From contig NZ_CM001974.1 in NCBI RefSeq assembly GCF_000406105.1, positions 3,590,486 to 3,654,485 of the forward strand: a stretch of DNA of 64,000 nucleotides. Direction: 5' to 3'. The stretch is from Dickeya chrysanthemi NCPPB 402 (GTDB taxonomy: Bacteria > Pseudomonadota > Gammaproteobacteria > Enterobacterales > Enterobacteriaceae). Positions 11,070 to 20,867 of this stretch are shown here, one piece after another. A program made the position numbers and the translations under genes. Each line of letters opens with the position of its first letter. Within the stretch, counting starts at the first letter, position 1. The notes beneath the pieces were generated by a model. That model made no database searches. It was not told the origin of the DNA and saw only the letters and a list, made by a program, of their open reading frames with translations.

Positions 11070-11894
11070 ATGCAGCAATTACAGAACATCATCGAAACCG
11101 CATTTGAGCGTCGCGTAGAGATAACCCCAGCCAATGTGGATGCGGTGACGCGCGAAGCGGTAAATCAGGTTATCAGCCAGTTAGACAGCGGTGTGCTGCG
11201 AGTGGCTGAAAAAATCAACGGCCAGTGGGTAACGCATCAGTGGCTGAAGAAAGCGGTGCTGCTCTCTTTCCGCATCAATGACAACCAGCTGATGGAAGGA
11301 GCCGAAACCCGCTACTACGACAAAGTGCCGATGAAATTCGCCGGCTACGATGAAGCGCGTTTCCAGAGTGAAGGTTTCCGCGTCGTACCGCCCGCCAGCG
11401 TACGCCAGGGCGCATTCATCGCCCGGAATACCGTGCTGATGCCGTCTTACGTCAACATCGGCGCCTACGTTGACGAAGGCACCATGGTCGACACCTGGGC
11501 CACCGTCGGTTCATGTGCCCAGATTGGTAAAAACGTACACCTGTCCGGCGGTGTTGGCATCGGTGGCGTGCTGGAACCACTGCAGGCCAACCCGACCATC
11601 ATCGAAGACAACTGCTTTATCGGCGCCCGCTCCGAAGTGGTGGAAGGCGTGATCGTAGAAGAAGGATCGGTGATCTCGATGGGCGTCTTCATCAGCCAGA
11701 GCACCAGAATTTACGATCGTGAAACCGGTGAAATACATTACGGCCGCGTACCGGCAGGTTCAGTCGTCGTGTCCGGTAACCTGCCTGCCAAAGACGGCAG
11801 CCACAGCCTTTATTGCGCCGTGATAGTGAAAAAAGTCGATGCGAAAACCCGCGGAAAAGTGGGCATTAATGAGTTATTGCGCACTATCGACTAA
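11070..11894 (+). CDS. dapD: 2,3,4,5-tetrahydropyridine-2,6-dicarboxylate N-succinyltransferase
   Basis: The 274-residue protein (E. coli 274) has an N-terminal helical domain, then a left-handed beta-helix of hexapeptide repeats (about residues 105-235) such as [19 protein letters not shown] and [16 protein letters not shown]. It succinylates tetrahydrodipicolinate in the succinylase branch of lysine and meso-diaminopimelate synthesis, serving protein and peptidoglycan. AGAAACAGG precedes the ATG as a ribosome-binding site. It is likely monocistronic, flanked by hairpins on both sides. Confidence 0.98.
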   Translation: MQQLQNIIETAFERRVEITPANVDAVTREAVNQVISQLDSGVLRVAEKINGQWVTHQWLKKAVLLSFRINDNQLMEGAETRYYDKVPMKFAGYDEARFQSEGFRVVPPASVRQGAFIARNTVLMPSYVNIGAYVDEGTMVDTWATVGSCAQIGKNVHLSGGVGIGGVLEPLQANPTIIEDNCFIGARSEVVEGVIVEEGSVISMGVFISQSTRIYDRETGEIHYGRVPAGSVVVSGNLPAKDGSHSLYCAVIVKKVDAKTRGKVGINELLRTID

Positions 11895-11914
11895 TACCAC
11901 TATCGACTACACTG

Positions 11915-11943
11915 AATGGCGGGTTATTACCCGCCATTTTTTT
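11915..11943 (+). terminator. Terminator after dapD
   Basis: AATGGCGGG (11915-11923) and CCCGCCATT (11930-11938) pair perfectly around TTATTA, followed by a run of T residues. Confidence 0.9.
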
Positions 11944-12017
11944 ACGGCATCCCGCCGTCACGACCAACAACACTGGCCCAGTTTTTCAGGCCGACGTAAA
12001 ACAAGAAAGGTGGTGTT

Positions 12018-12404
12018 ATGTACGACAATCTGAAAAGTCTTGGGATTTCCAACCCGGAAGATATCGACCGTTACAGCCTTCGTCAGGAAGCCAACAACGA
12101 TATTCTGAAGATTTATTTTCGCAAGGATAAAGGGGAATTCTTCGCTAAAAGCGTCAAGTTTAAATATCCACGCCAGCGAAAAACCATCGCGGCAGACAAT
12201 GCCGGGCAAGGTTACAAGGAAATTAACGAGATCAGCCCCAACCTGCGTTATGTGGTGGATGAGCTCGACCAGATTTGCCAGCGCGACCAGGTTGAAGTCG
12301 ATCTGAAACGCAAAATTTTGTCAGACCTGCGTCACCTGGAAAGCGTGGTTACCAACAAGATCAGCGAAATCGAAGCCGATCTGGAAAAACTGACCCAACG
12401 TTAA
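12018..12404 (+). CDS. yaeH: UPF0325 family protein YaeH
   Basis: The 128-residue protein (same length as E. coli YaeH) is nearly identical over [25 protein letters not shown] and [13 protein letters not shown]. It is charged, has no membrane segment, and its C-terminus looks helical ([22 protein letters not shown]). The function is not known. AAAGGTGG precedes the start. It is the last gene of the block that follows the E. coli dapD region; the next gene on the right belongs to a different part of the E. coli map. Confidence 0.93.
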   Translation: MYDNLKSLGISNPEDIDRYSLRQEANNDILKIYFRKDKGEFFAKSVKFKYPRQRKTIAADNAGQGYKEINEISPNLRYVVDELDQICQRDQVEVDLKRKILSDLRHLESVVTNKISEIEADLEKLTQR

Positions 12405-12494
12405 GCCGCAGGTCATCGCCCGTTGTCCTCCGGCAATCAGGGTGAGTAACACGCAGGGCGTTATGGCAAACGAGGCGTATGCAGTAAACGAGGT

Positions 12495-12528
12495 TATAGC
12501 CGTAAGCAAGCTATAGCCGTAAACAAGC
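12495..12528 (+). repeat. Two 17-bp tandem repeats at a synteny junction
   Basis: TATAGCCGTAAGCAAGC is followed directly by TATAGCCGTAAACAAGC, then TATAAC. Looser copies (GTAAACGAGG, CAAACGAGG) precede it from about 12465. It lies in the 235-bp gap between yaeH and yqcA, where gene order departs from E. coli. Confidence 0.75.
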
Positions 12529-12582
12529 TATAACAGCAAACGCCGTTGCACTAACCCGTAATGATGTGATGAACGCAATCAC

Positions 12583-12606
12583 AAAAAACGGGGCCTAATG
12601 GCCCCG
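12583..12606 (-). terminator. Terminator after yqcA
   Basis: CGGGGCC (12589-12595) and GGCCCCG (12600-12606) pair around TAAT. On the minus strand the stem is followed by six T residues (12588-12583). Confidence 0.88.
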
Positions 12607-12639
12607 CCGTCACGACCTGAACGCTGGCGTGCGAAACCA

Positions 12640-13092
12640 TTACGCCGTCAACATCGCCGCCCAGGATTCCACCCACGGGCTGGAAATCACCTCCGGCTCC
12701 GGATGCTCCGCTGCGTCAATCTCCAGCAGCTCGCCCACGCGTTTCGCGCTCATCTCCTGCAACAAGGCATCAAACTGATGACCGCCGCCACAGAAGTTAT
12801 CGTAGCTGCTATCGCCCAAGGCAATCAGCCCGTAATGCAAATCCGGCTGATAGCCGACTTTTTCGCGCAGCGCTTCGTACAACGGCACGATAGACTCCGG
12901 CAACTGCCCTTGCCCGGTGGTGGAAGTCACCACCAACACCGTCTGTTGACTGTAAGCCAGCCAGTCATCCACCGAAGCATCCTCGAAAATCTTTACCTCA
13001 TGACCATGCGCCTTGAGAATACTTTCTGCTTCTTCCGCCACCAGCAACGCATTACCGTACACCGTGCCAACAAAAATACCGACTTGCGCCAT
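12640..13092 (-). CDS. yqcA: Flavodoxin YqcA
   Basis: The 150-residue protein has the flavodoxin FMN-phosphate loop at the N-terminus ([11 protein letters not shown]) and flavin-contact loops [10 protein letters not shown] and [10 protein letters not shown]. It closely matches E. coli YqcA (149 residues), a single-domain flavodoxin of the MioC-like type. The electron-transfer partner is not established by sequence. It follows truC by 18 bp, and the yqcC-truC-yqcA order matches E. coli, so the three are probably one operon. Confidence 0.93.
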   Translation of the reverse strand: MAQVGIFVGTVYGNALLVAEEAESILKAHGHEVKIFEDASVDDWLAYSQQTVLVVTSTTGQGQLPESIVPLYEALREKVGYQPDLHYGLIALGDSSYDNFCGGGHQFDALLQEMSAKRVGELLEIDAAEHPEPEVISSPWVESWAAMLTA

Positions 13093-13110
13093 GACGCTGA
13101 TTCTCCTGTT

Positions 13111-13893
13111 TTACGCTGACGTCAGGTTATCCTGACCGGACGCCTGAGGAAACTCAACCCTTTCAACATCCGCAAGGCTTCCTTGCCAGCCAAACTGCGT
13201 CATGACGCCTTGCCAGGATTCATCCCAACGCGCCTGAATAACCAGCGGTTCGTGGGTCACCGGGTGGGTTAACGACAAACGGCTGGCGTGCAGCATCAAT
13301 CGGGCCCAGCCAAAGTGCGATGCCATACCACGATTCTGACGCAAATCGCCGTGGGTGGTGTCCCCAATGATGGGATGACGTAAATGCGCCATATGCCGCC
13401 GTAACTGATGCTTACGCCCGGTCTTGGGGCTCAACTCCAGCAGGCTGTAGCGGGCAGTGTCATACCGCCCGATCGCTACGGGCAGTTCTGCACGCGCCAA
13501 TGCCCGATAGTGGCTGACTGCAGGTTGCGGCGCTTTATCCGGGTCAGCGAATTTATCCGCAATGCGATCCAATTCCTCCGTCAGCGCATAATCAATTACA
13601 CCGTCTTCCATCACGTAACCGCGAACCACGGCATGATAGATTTTCTCCATCCGGTGCTGTTCAAACTGCTGCGCCAGCAAACGTGCCACATCAGCGGACA
13701 ACGCCATCAATAACACGCCGGAGGTCGGGCGATCGAGACGATGAACCGTAAACACATGCCGGCCAATCTGGTCGCGTACGGTTTGCATCACCACGACTTT
13801 TTCCTTGCGATCCAACCAACTGCGATGCACCAACCAACCCGCAGGTTTATTTACTGCGATCAGATGCTCGTCCTGATAAATAATCTCCAGCAT
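13111..13893 (-). CDS. truC: tRNA pseudouridine(65) synthase TruC
   Basis: The 260-residue protein has the RluA-type pseudouridine synthase core. The catalytic Asp lies in VHRLDRPTSGVLLMA (about residues 51-65), and PKTGRKHQLRRHMAHLRHPIIGD follows downstream. The family enzyme isomerises U65 in tRNA-Ile1 and tRNA-Asp. It is flanked by yqcC (2 bp upstream) and yqcA. There is a C-terminal tail of about 10 residues beyond the conserved core. Confidence 0.95.
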   Translation of the reverse strand: MLEIIYQDEHLIAVNKPAGWLVHRSWLDRKEKVVVMQTVRDQIGRHVFTVHRLDRPTSGVLLMALSADVARLLAQQFEQHRMEKIYHAVVRGYVMEDGVIDYALTEELDRIADKFADPDKAPQPAVSHYRALARAELPVAIGRYDTARYSLLELSPKTGRKHQLRRHMAHLRHPIIGDTTHGDLRQNRGMASHFGWARLMLHASRLSLTHPVTHEPLVIQARWDESWQGVMTQFGWQGSLADVERVEFPQASGQDNLTSA

Positions 13894-13895
13894 CC

Positions 13896-14216
13896 TTACT
13901 CCTCGAACAGGGCGTCAAGCATGCGTAACTGCGTGAGCAATTCGCCCACTTCATCGGCTCGGCCATCGAACGACACTTCAACATAAGGCAGAACGGCAAG
14001 CCGAGCAGGCAGCGGGGCGCCGCCATCCAGCAATGCATGCATACGCGGCAAAAAAACCCACTGTAACCACTGCTCCGCCGCCATCGTATCGATGCAGAAC
14101 GGCTCCCGGCTGGCGAATGCCGCCTCATCCGGCGCCGAAGACTGCCATAGCGAGCTCGCTTTAAGCGCACGTTCAATGGCAAATAGCGATTGTCTAATCT
14201 GAATCTCTACACTCAT
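13896..14216 (-). CDS. yqcC: YqcC family protein (DUF446)
   Basis: The 106-residue protein matches E. coli YqcC in length and in motifs such as QWLQWVFLPRMHALLDGG. It is acidic at the C-terminus and has no signal or membrane segment. The function is unknown. It is first in the yqcC-truC-yqcA operon and next to the RsmB RNA gene, as yqcC is next to csrB in E. coli. Confidence 0.9.
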   Translation of the reverse strand: MSVEIQIRQSLFAIERALKASSLWQSSAPDEAAFASREPFCIDTMAAEQWLQWVFLPRMHALLDGGAPLPARLAVLPYVEVSFDGRADEVGELLTQLRMLDALFEE

Positions 14217-14346
14217 GGGGTCCGGTTCTCATCAGGCTCAATGACAGGGGCGGCAAAGCATAGCATCGTTGCCTTATTCTGACACCCGAATCCCCTTTCA
14301 TCATCGGCATACAACCCGGCGCCGCAACGTGCAGGCAATAAACAAA

Positions 14347-14664
14347 AACGAAAAGAGGGAACCGATTTCTCGGTTCCCTCTTAGTTCGTTTGCAGCAGTC
14401 CCGCTACCTTGTTGCTTCCCTGCTCGTCCTTGAAAACTTGTCCTTTATGGTCTTCCTAACCCACAATCCTTGCTGGCGATCCCTCTTTCATCCGTGACGG
14501 TCGATCCTTCATAATCATCCGTGATCCCATTCCTTTAGGCTCCTGCCCCACCGGCATTCCCAGGCCGGCTCTCATTCTCCTTCCTGGAGGTGTCCCTTAT
14601 TTCATCCTGAAAAAAGAGTCTGGCTGTAACTAAGTATGCTTCCTGCCCTCCTGGCATGGTCGAC
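14347..14664 (-). ncRNA. rsmB: RsmB/CsrB regulatory RNA (sequesters RsmA/CsrA)
   Basis: On the minus strand the RNA starts about GTCGACCATGCC (14664), like the GUCGACAG start of E. coli CsrB. It carries roughly 18 GGA motifs, many as AGGA or CAGGA in hairpin loops, including the conserved GGGACACCTCCAGGA-AGGAGAATGAGA block (14582-14610). It ends with a perfect 12-bp terminator stem, AGAGGGAACCGA/TCGGTTCCCTCT (14381-14354), and Ts. The length is about 318 nt; E. coli CsrB is 369. It lies between yqcC and syd, the csrB locus. In soft-rot bacteria this RNA titrates RsmA and so raises pectinase, cellulase and protease output. Exact ends are estimates. Confidence 0.93.
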
Positions 14665-14860
14665 ATAATCTGTTACTGTGTTACGAAACTGAATAATAAG
14701 ATGTATTAATTAAACCGAATCAGCAAGCCACCCAAACAGCACAATAGCCATACAAAAAGTGCGGTTTATTGGCGAGAGCCATTAATTCATTAATTAATAA
14801 TACAAAAATTAAATGGAAATCTTAGTTTAAGATTAAAGATAAGAGATAGCTTACACACAA

Positions 14861-14878
14861 TGTAAGAGATCTCTCACA
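14861..14878. promoter_or_regulatory. GacA/UvrY box far upstream of rsmB
   Basis: TGTAAGAGATCTCTCACA is an 18-bp palindrome matching the GacA box (TGTAAG-N6-CTTACA) with one mismatch. Its centre is about 205 bp upstream of the predicted RsmB start. In E. coli, UvrY activates csrB from a site near -190. The DNA in between is AT-rich and could bend. Confidence 0.8.
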
Positions 14879-14927
14879 CGCCGAAAAGCGAAACGCGATT
14901 CAGCATTATGGAATCAATAGCAACAAT

Positions 14928-15476
14928 TTATACAAGAGACGGCAACAACTTATACAAAAAACCACTCAGATCTGATGACAACACCCGGCGCTGACGCGTA
15001 CCAAACTCTTCCAACACAACTTCGCCGCTCAGATTGCACAAAGAGATTAGCGACATTTCAGAGTCGGTTGTCGCAAGAAATAATGTCGGTGACAATTTTA
15101 ATCGTTTCTGTGTCAAAAGATGACCAATCAGATTTTCCTGCAGGCGAATAAAATCGTCTTCACTCCAGACCTGAAGCAGCGTACATTCCAAATCCTCAAA
15201 ACGCGCCGTCATGTCACCAGCAAACTGGCTGGTGAAAAACGAATGAATATCCGGATGCAACTGAATCTCCAGCGCGCGTTCCACACCATCCAGCCGCACA
15301 GTTGCCGTTGATGTCTGCGGCAGCCAATGCACCTGGTTCTCCTGCGTTGCGACAATGCAGGGCGACACGACGCCGAACAGCGCTTCACTGGCCGGCGGAT
15401 GCCCCGTCTCTCGTTGCCATAACTCGACGTAACGCCGGGTAAACGCACTCAATGCCTGTGATACCTGCTGATCCAT
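14928..15476 (-). CDS. syd: SecY-interacting protein Syd
   Basis: I chose the start at 15476 ([20 protein letters not shown]), giving 182 residues against 181 in E. coli and aligning from the first residue. The open frame continues upstream to 15644 with sequence (MSHLNVSNG...) that has no counterpart in the family. Conserved blocks are [28 protein letters not shown] and TQKRLKL. Syd is a soluble protein that binds the cytoplasmic face of SecY and may proofread the translocon. It lies upstream of and convergent with nothing; ppnN is divergent. Confidence 0.92.
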   Translation of the reverse strand: MDQQVSQALSAFTRRYVELWQRETGHPPASEALFGVVSPCIVATQENQVHWLPQTSTATVRLDGVERALEIQLHPDIHSFFTSQFAGDMTARFEDLECTLLQVWSEDDFIRLQENLIGHLLTQKRLKLSPTLFLATTDSEMSLISLCNLSGEVVLEEFGTRQRRVLSSDLSGFLYKLLPSLV

Positions 15477-15761
15477 CTCGCCTCTCAATCTACCTGTCGG
15501 TTGTCGCTGAACACGCATTTTATCCTGACTACCGTGCCAGTAGTCGACAGAATACGTATCAAAGTGCGTAGCGCCGCGCAACTTTATCGTCAGAGCACGC
15601 GCATACCTTGGCAAAAGGCCATTCGACACGTTAAGGTGAGACAACAGAGAAACGTATCAAACAAACGCATTTAACCCGCGTGTCGTTCAAACCTATTGTG
15701 CAAACTTATTGTACAAACACACTGAACAACTGTAGCCGCACACTGCGTTTCAGGGAGTAGT

Positions 15762-17126
15762 ATGATCACACATATCAGCCCGTTAGGCTCAATGGATTTA
15801 CTATCGCAGTTGGAAGTAGACATGCTGAAAAGCACTGCCAGCAGCGATCTTTACCGATTATTCCGTAATTGTTCCCTCGCCGTGCTGAACTCCGGCAGTC
15901 AGACGGACAACAGCAAGGAGTTGCTCTCCCGCTACGAGGATTTCGATATCAATGTGTTGCGCCGGGAGCGCGGCGTCAAACTGGAACTGGTCAACCCGCC
16001 GGAAGAGGCGTTTGTCGACGGGCAGATTATCCGTTCGCTGCAAGCCAACCTGTTCGCCGTGTTGCGCGATATTCTGTTTGTAAACGGCCAGATAGCCAAT
16101 GCCGGCCGCTACCAGAATCTGGACCTTGAAGACTCGGCCCACATCACCAATCTGGTGTTTTCCATTCTGCGCAACGCCCGGGCGCTGCATGTCGGCGAAG
16201 ACCCGAATCTGGTGGTGTGCTGGGGCGGCCACTCCATCAATGAAAACGAATACCTGTATGCCCGTAAAGTCGGCAGCCAGCTTGGCCTGCGCGAACTGAA
16301 CATTTGTACCGGCTGCGGCCCGGGCGCTATGGAGGCGCCGATGAAGGGAGCCGCAGTGGGCCACGCCCAACAGCGTTACCGGGACGGGCGTTTTATCGGC
16401 ATGACCGAGCCTTCCATCATCGCGGCGGAGCCGCCCAACCCGTTGGTGAATGAGCTCATTATTATGCCGGACATTGAAAAACGTCTGGAAGCGTTTGTAC
16501 GCATCGGTCACGGCATCATCATTTTCCCAGGTGGGGTCGGTACCGCGGAAGAATTTCTGTACTTATTGGGAATTATGATGGACCCGTACAACAGCGAGCA
16601 GGTGTTGCCGATTATTCTGACCGGTCCACGGGAAAGCGCCGACTACTTCCGGGTACTGGATGAGTTTATTGTCAGTACGCTTGGTCGTCAGGCGCGTCGT
16701 TACTATTCCATCATCATCAACGACGCAGCCGAAGTCGCCCGCCAGATGAAAAAAACCATGCCGCAGGTAAAAGAGCACCGTCGTCATACCGGTGATGCCT
16801 ACAGCTTTAACTGGTCGTTGCGCATCGCTCCGGACCTGCAACTGCCGTTTGAGCCGACGCATGAGAATATGGCGAACCTCAACCTGCATCCGGACCAGCC
16901 CGCCGAACAGTTGGCTGCAACGCTGCGCCGGGCATTTTCCGGTATCGTGGCCGGTAACGTCAAAGATGCGGGTATTCGGCTCATCGAAGAGTTTGGCCCG
17001 TACAAATTGCGCGGTAATGCCGACATCATGAAGAACATGGATCAGCTGTTGCAGGACTTTGTGTCCCAGCAGCGTATGAAGCTGCCCGGCAGCGCCTATG
17101 TGCCGTGCTACGAAATCTGTTCCTGA
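15762..17126 (+). CDS. ppnN: Pyrimidine/purine nucleotide 5'-monophosphate nucleosidase
   Basis: The 454-residue protein matches E. coli PpnN (YgdH, 454 residues). It has the LOG/lysine-decarboxylase-like nucleotide-binding motifs [14 protein letters not shown] and the catalytic PGGVGTAEE ([17 protein letters not shown], about residues 251-267). N- and C-terminal domains flank this core. The family enzyme cleaves nucleoside monophosphates to base and ribose 5-phosphate and is stimulated by (p)ppGpp. In E. coli queF lies between syd and this gene; here only about 285 bp separate them. Confidence 0.95.
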   Translation: MITHISPLGSMDLLSQLEVDMLKSTASSDLYRLFRNCSLAVLNSGSQTDNSKELLSRYEDFDINVLRRERGVKLELVNPPEEAFVDGQIIRSLQANLFAVLRDILFVNGQIANAGRYQNLDLEDSAHITNLVFSILRNARALHVGEDPNLVVCWGGHSINENEYLYARKVGSQLGLRELNICTGCGPGAMEAPMKGAAVGHAQQRYRDGRFIGMTEPSIIAAEPPNPLVNELIIMPDIEKRLEAFVRIGHGIIIFPGGVGTAEEFLYLLGIMMDPYNSEQVLPIILTGPRESADYFRVLDEFIVSTLGRQARRYYSIIINDAAEVARQMKKTMPQVKEHRRHTGDAYSFNWSLRIAPDLQLPFEPTHENMANLNLHPDQPAEQLAATLRRAFSGIVAGNVKDAGIRLIEEFGPYKLRGNADIMKNMDQLLQDFVSQQRMKLPGSAYVPCYEICS

Positions 17127-17132
17127 CCATCA

Positions 17133-17163
17133 GTTCGCCACCGGCACCAATCCGGTGGCGAAC
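17133..17163 (+). terminator. Hairpin between ppnN and xni
   Basis: GTTCGCCACCGG (17133-17144) and CCGGTGGCGAAC (17152-17163) pair perfectly over a 7-base loop, followed by CTTTG. The weak T tract makes it a poor terminator, so ppnN read-through into xni is possible. Confidence 0.6.
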
Positions 17164-17182
17164 CTTTGCATAATCACCGCTT

Positions 17183-17944
17183 ATGGCCGTACATCTGCTT
17201 ATTGTCGACGCACTCAACCTGATCCGACGCATTCATGCGGTACAAGGTTCCCCTTGCCTGGCCGCCTGCCAACATGCCCTGAATCAGTTGATCCAGCACA
17301 GTCGACCAACCCATGCCGTTGCCGTTTTTGACGACGAACAACGCGACCAGAGCTGGCGCCACCAGTTGTTACCGGAGTACAAAGCCGGACGCGCGCCGAT
17401 GCCGGAAAACCTGTCTCGCGAACTGCCGCAAATCAGAGAGGCTTTTCTGGCATCAGGAGTGGACAGCTGGCACTCGCCAGGCAACGAAGCGGATGATCTC
17501 GCCGCCACGCTGGCCAGCAAAGTCGCCGCTCAAGGGCATCAGGCGACCATTGTTTCAACCGATAAAGGCTACTGTCAGTTACTGGCGCCAACCATCCGCA
17601 TTCGGGATTACTTTCAAAAGCGCTGGCTGGATGTCCCTTTCATTCAACAAGAATTCGGCGTGCAACCAGAGCAGTTGCCGGATTACTGGGGGCTGGCCGG
17701 CATCAGTAGCAGCAAGATCCCCGGAGTGAGCGGGATCGGGCCGAAAACCGCCGCACAGTTGCTGCAACAGGCAGGTTCGCTGGAAGCGTTATACCAGCAG
17801 TTAGAACAGATACCGGAGAAATGGCGACGTAAACTAGAATCTCAGCAGGACACGGCTTACCGCTGCCGTCAGGTCGCTACGCTCAAAACCGATTTGGTGC
17901 TGAACGGCAACCTGCAGCAGCTACGCCTGCCCGCGTCGGGTTAG
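17183..17944 (+). CDS. xni: Flap endonuclease Xni (exonuclease IX)
   Basis: The 253-residue protein (E. coli 251) starts [22 protein letters not shown]. It has the 5'-nuclease acidic residues in [22 protein letters not shown] and STDKGYCQL, and a helix-hairpin-helix ([14 protein letters not shown]). It resembles the N-terminal nuclease domain of DNA polymerase I without the polymerase. The family cleaves 5' flaps during replication and repair. Confidence 0.95.
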   Translation: MAVHLLIVDALNLIRRIHAVQGSPCLAACQHALNQLIQHSRPTHAVAVFDDEQRDQSWRHQLLPEYKAGRAPMPENLSRELPQIREAFLASGVDSWHSPGNEADDLAATLASKVAAQGHQATIVSTDKGYCQLLAPTIRIRDYFQKRWLDVPFIQQEFGVQPEQLPDYWGLAGISSSKIPGVSGIGPKTAAQLLQQAGSLEALYQQLEQIPEKWRRKLESQQDTAYRCRQVATLKTDLVLNGNLQQLRLPASG

Positions 17945-18016
17945 GTGGTAGTCAGGCCGTTGGCGCAATCACAGAAGCGACCAACGGCAGTCCGCCGACA
18001 CATTTAACGCTCGTCT

Positions 18017-19117
18017 TTAGCGTTCGTCGCGACGACCAGGAATCGCGCCCCAGATGCGCCGGGCATGGACGGTAATCTCTTCGCGATCGTGATAGAGATG
18101 CTTGGCGTGAATCTCGAAGTTAATACCGTTTTCTTCCAGCCGCTGCGTCAATAGAGCCAGATTCTGAGTCACTTCCTCATAGCGCTTTTTCATCGGCAGC
18201 TTGAGGTTGAAGATCACTTCACGACACCAGCCGTTGACCAGCCAGTCCGCCATACGGTTAGTGACTTTGGCCGGTTTTTCCACCATATCGCACACCAGCC
18301 AGTAGATATTATTGCGCGGCGGCTCAAAGCGGAAACCGTCCGCCTGATGGTGGATAACCTGGCCGGTATCCATCAGGCTCGGCGCCATCATACCGTTGTC
18401 GACGGCGTGAACCATCATACTGCGTTTAACCAGTTGGTAGGTCCAGCCGCCGGGGCAAGCCCCCAAATCCACCGCAAACATGCCGCTGCCGAGGCGCTCG
18501 CCCCACTCGTCCGCCGGCACGAACACATGAAATGCTTCCTCCAGCTTCAGCGTCGAACGGCTTGGGGCGTCCGCGGGGAACTTCAGCCGTGGAATCCCCA
18601 TGTAGAACGGTGAATTGTTATTGCTGTAGGAATAGCCGACGTAACAGCAACCGGGCGCGATAAACAGCACATGGATAACCGGACGGCTGGCTTTCTCCTG
18701 CGCCAGCAGAATACGGTTTTCCCGCAATGCAACACGTAGCGGTACCGTAAACTTGCGGCAAAACTTCATCAACTCTTTGCTTTCATTGGTATCTGGCACT
18801 TCAACCCGCAGTTCCCCAGCACGCTCCAGCACCCCGGTCAGCATCCCGACGATAGGCGTGATGCGATCCTCCGGCGGCAAATCGCGCAGCAACTCACCGC
18901 AGACCATCATCTGACGAGCGAACACCAGTTCCTGAAACGGCAACTCCTTAATCAGCCGATCGGCGTCTTCATGCTGATAGCATTCAAACACCACATACCC
19001 GCTGTTATCTTTTACCCGCACAAAACCATAAACGTTATAACGCGCCGCTTTGTCGGTAATTTCCGCCGCGCACTCTTTCTCAAATCCCGGGCGGCAGTAC
19101 AAAATCACTTTATTCAT
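18017..19117 (-). CDS. rlmM: 23S rRNA 2'-O-ribose methyltransferase RlmM (C2498)
   Basis: The 366-residue protein has exactly the E. coli RlmM length. An N-terminal THUMP-like domain precedes a Rossmann methyltransferase domain with the SAM motif [16 protein letters not shown] (about residues 214-229). The catalytic KDKE-type residues are in the RrmJ-like C-terminal half. It methylates C2498 of 23S rRNA before assembly. It starts 1 bp after the ygdD stop, so the two are likely translationally linked. Confidence 0.96.
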   Translation of the reverse strand: MNKVILYCRPGFEKECAAEITDKAARYNVYGFVRVKDNSGYVVFECYQHEDADRLIKELPFQELVFARQMMVCGELLRDLPPEDRITPIVGMLTGVLERAGELRVEVPDTNESKELMKFCRKFTVPLRVALRENRILLAQEKASRPVIHVLFIAPGCCYVGYSYSNNNSPFYMGIPRLKFPADAPSRSTLKLEEAFHVFVPADEWGERLGSGMFAVDLGACPGGWTYQLVKRSMMVHAVDNGMMAPSLMDTGQVIHHQADGFRFEPPRNNIYWLVCDMVEKPAKVTNRMADWLVNGWCREVIFNLKLPMKKRYEEVTQNLALLTQRLEENGINFEIHAKHLYHDREEITVHARRIWGAIPGRRDER

Positions 19118-19118
19118 G

Positions 19119-19505
19119 CTACTCAGCCTTTTTCTTTAAGCGTAAGGCTCCAATTAACAGTAACAGCCAGCCCGTCAGGAAACAGAAGCCCCCGACCGGG
19201 GTGACAAATACCCACAGTTTAAGATGCGACAACGCCAGGCAATACAGGCTACCGCTAAACAACAGCGTGCCCAGCGCCAGAAACGCCGCACTCCAGTAAA
19301 ACCAGACACTCGCCCGTTGATGCATCGCCACCGATAGCACCAGAATCGCCAGCGTATGAAACGCCTGATACTGCAGCCCGGTATGCAGCCAGGACATTTC
19401 GACTTCGCCCAGCGATTTACTCAAGACATGTGCGCCGAATGCGCCCAATGCCACATAGACAAACCCGCTAACAGCGGCGAATATCAGCATAAAACGGCTG
19501 TTCAT
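19119..19505 (-). CDS. ygdD: DUF423 inner-membrane protein YgdD
   Basis: The 128-residue protein has four predicted membrane helices ([71 protein letters not shown]). It matches E. coli YgdD (131 residues). The function is unknown. It sits between gcvA and rlmM, in the E. coli order. Confidence 0.92.
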   Translation of the reverse strand: MNSRFMLIFAAVSGFVYVALGAFGAHVLSKSLGEVEMSWLHTGLQYQAFHTLAILVLSVAMHQRASVWFYWSAAFLALGTLLFSGSLYCLALSHLKLWVFVTPVGGFCFLTGWLLLLIGALRLKKKAE

Positions 19506-19587
19506 CGTTCAAATCTATTCCATTATCAAGAAAAAGAAACCAAGCCTGTAAGCCCGGCGTGAACGGGGTGTTCAACCAAAACGGTTT

Positions 19588-20514
19588 TTAACGAGAACCA
19601 TTGTCGTAACGGAAGCGGAACTTTTCCTGCTCGCTGGCCGCACGAGCCAGAATCCATTGGCGAAAGGCGGCTATTTTACCCAGTTCCGCCTGGCTGTCAT
19701 GACAAACCAGATAAAACGCGTTCTTACTGACCAGTACGTCATTAAACGGACACACCAGCCTGCCGGCCTCAATCTCGGTCTGCGCCATCACATTATTAGC
19801 CAGCGCCACGCCTTGCCCGTGAATCGCCGCCTGCAACACCATCGCGCTATGACTAAAAATCGGCCCCTGCTGTACATTAATCTGTGCGATCCCTAACTGA
19901 CGGGTATAAGCCAGCCAGTCGCGTCGCGAAGCATCATGCAACAACGTATGCCATACCAGATCTCCCGGCGTTTTCAACGGATGCTCGCCGGTCAGCAACT
20001 GCGGCGCACAAACCGGCAACAGATACTCGGCGTACAGTTTCTCTACCCGCAGACCAGGCCAGTTCCCACGGCCATAGAAAATCGCCACATCCACATCGTC
20101 GGATAAGCGTTCTTCCTCGCGGTCCACGGCTTGAATCCGCACATCGATGCCGGGGTACTCCGTATTGAAACTCGACAGACGCGGCACCAGCCAGTGAATA
20201 GCAAAACTGGGCAACAAACTGACCGTCAGCGCACCTTTGGCGCTACGCGCCTGCAACTTACGGGTCGCCTCATTAAGCGCAGAAAAAATTTCTTTGATAT
20301 CCAGAAAATAACTCTGCCCCTCTTCCGTCAACAACAGGGAACGATTACGGCGACGGAACAATTTCAGGCCGAGAAAATCCTCCAGCGATTTGATCTGATG
20401 GCTAACGGCGGCCTGAGTCACAAACAACTCTTCGGCCGCACGGGTAAAGCTCAGGTGACGGGCAGCAGCATCAAAGACACGTAGGGCATTGAGAGGCGGC
20501 AATCGTTTCGACAT
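19588..20514 (-). CDS. gcvA: Glycine cleavage system regulator GcvA (LysR family)
   Basis: I chose the start at 20514 (MSKRLPPLNALRVFDAAARH) over an in-frame ATG 18 codons earlier because it matches the E. coli N-terminus. The protein has 308 residues (E. coli 305). The LysR winged helix spans residues 6-65 with LSFTRAAEELFVTQAAVSHQIKSLE, followed by a substrate-binding domain. The family represses or activates gcvTHP depending on glycine and purines, and activates gcvB. The gene is divergent from gcvB, as in E. coli. Confidence 0.96.
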   Translation of the reverse strand: MSKRLPPLNALRVFDAAARHLSFTRAAEELFVTQAAVSHQIKSLEDFLGLKLFRRRNRSLLLTEEGQSYFLDIKEIFSALNEATRKLQARSAKGALTVSLLPSFAIHWLVPRLSSFNTEYPGIDVRIQAVDREEERLSDDVDVAIFYGRGNWPGLRVEKLYAEYLLPVCAPQLLTGEHPLKTPGDLVWHTLLHDASRRDWLAYTRQLGIAQINVQQGPIFSHSAMVLQAAIHGQGVALANNVMAQTEIEAGRLVCPFNDVLVSKNAFYLVCHDSQAELGKIAAFRQWILARAASEQEKFRFRYDNGSR

Positions 20515-20603
20515 AAATCGGATTCTTCGTATGCGGCCTATCCCGGTGAATGCACCGCGATTTGCCATTAGTTTTTGTAATCCGATGCATTATAAATTGT
20601 CCG

Positions 20604-20632
20604 TTGAGGATGCACCAGCAAATACCTATAGT
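20604..20632 (+). promoter_or_regulatory. gcvB promoter
   Basis: TTGAGG (20604-20609) and TATAGT (20627-20632) are separated by exactly 17 bp. They lie 6 bp upstream of the predicted first base of GcvB. The sequence up to gcvA (20515-20603) would hold GcvA sites. Confidence 0.75.
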
Positions 20633-20638
20633 AGCGCC

Positions 20639-20836
20639 ACTTCCCTGAGCCGGAACGAAAAGCGCAACAGGTTGACTGGTGTGTTTTTGGCTTGTGGTTG
20701 TGATGTTGTGTTTGCTATTTGTTTACTGTCTGCATTTCAGACGTGGTAGCACTGCTACCTTTCATTTCCTGTATATTTACCCTGTCTGTCTAAGTGATTT
20801 TTGCATAGCACCGCGTTTTTTGCGGTGCTTTTTTTT
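20639..20836 (+). ncRNA. gcvB: GcvB small regulatory RNA
   Basis: The RNA starts ACTTCCCTGAGCCGGAACGA, almost as E. coli GcvB. It contains the G/U-rich R1 seed region (TTGTGGTTGTGATGTTGTG, 20693-20711), a second single-stranded part with TTTACCCTGTCTGTC, and a terminator GCACCGC-GTTTTTT-GCGGTGC with eight T residues. It is about 198 nt (E. coli about 205). With Hfq it represses many amino-acid and peptide transporter mRNAs when glycine is plentiful. It lies between gcvA and ygdI, the conserved position. Confidence 0.95.
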
Positions 20837-20867
20837 CGTCTGAACTTTCTCTGTCAGCCGCTATTCG

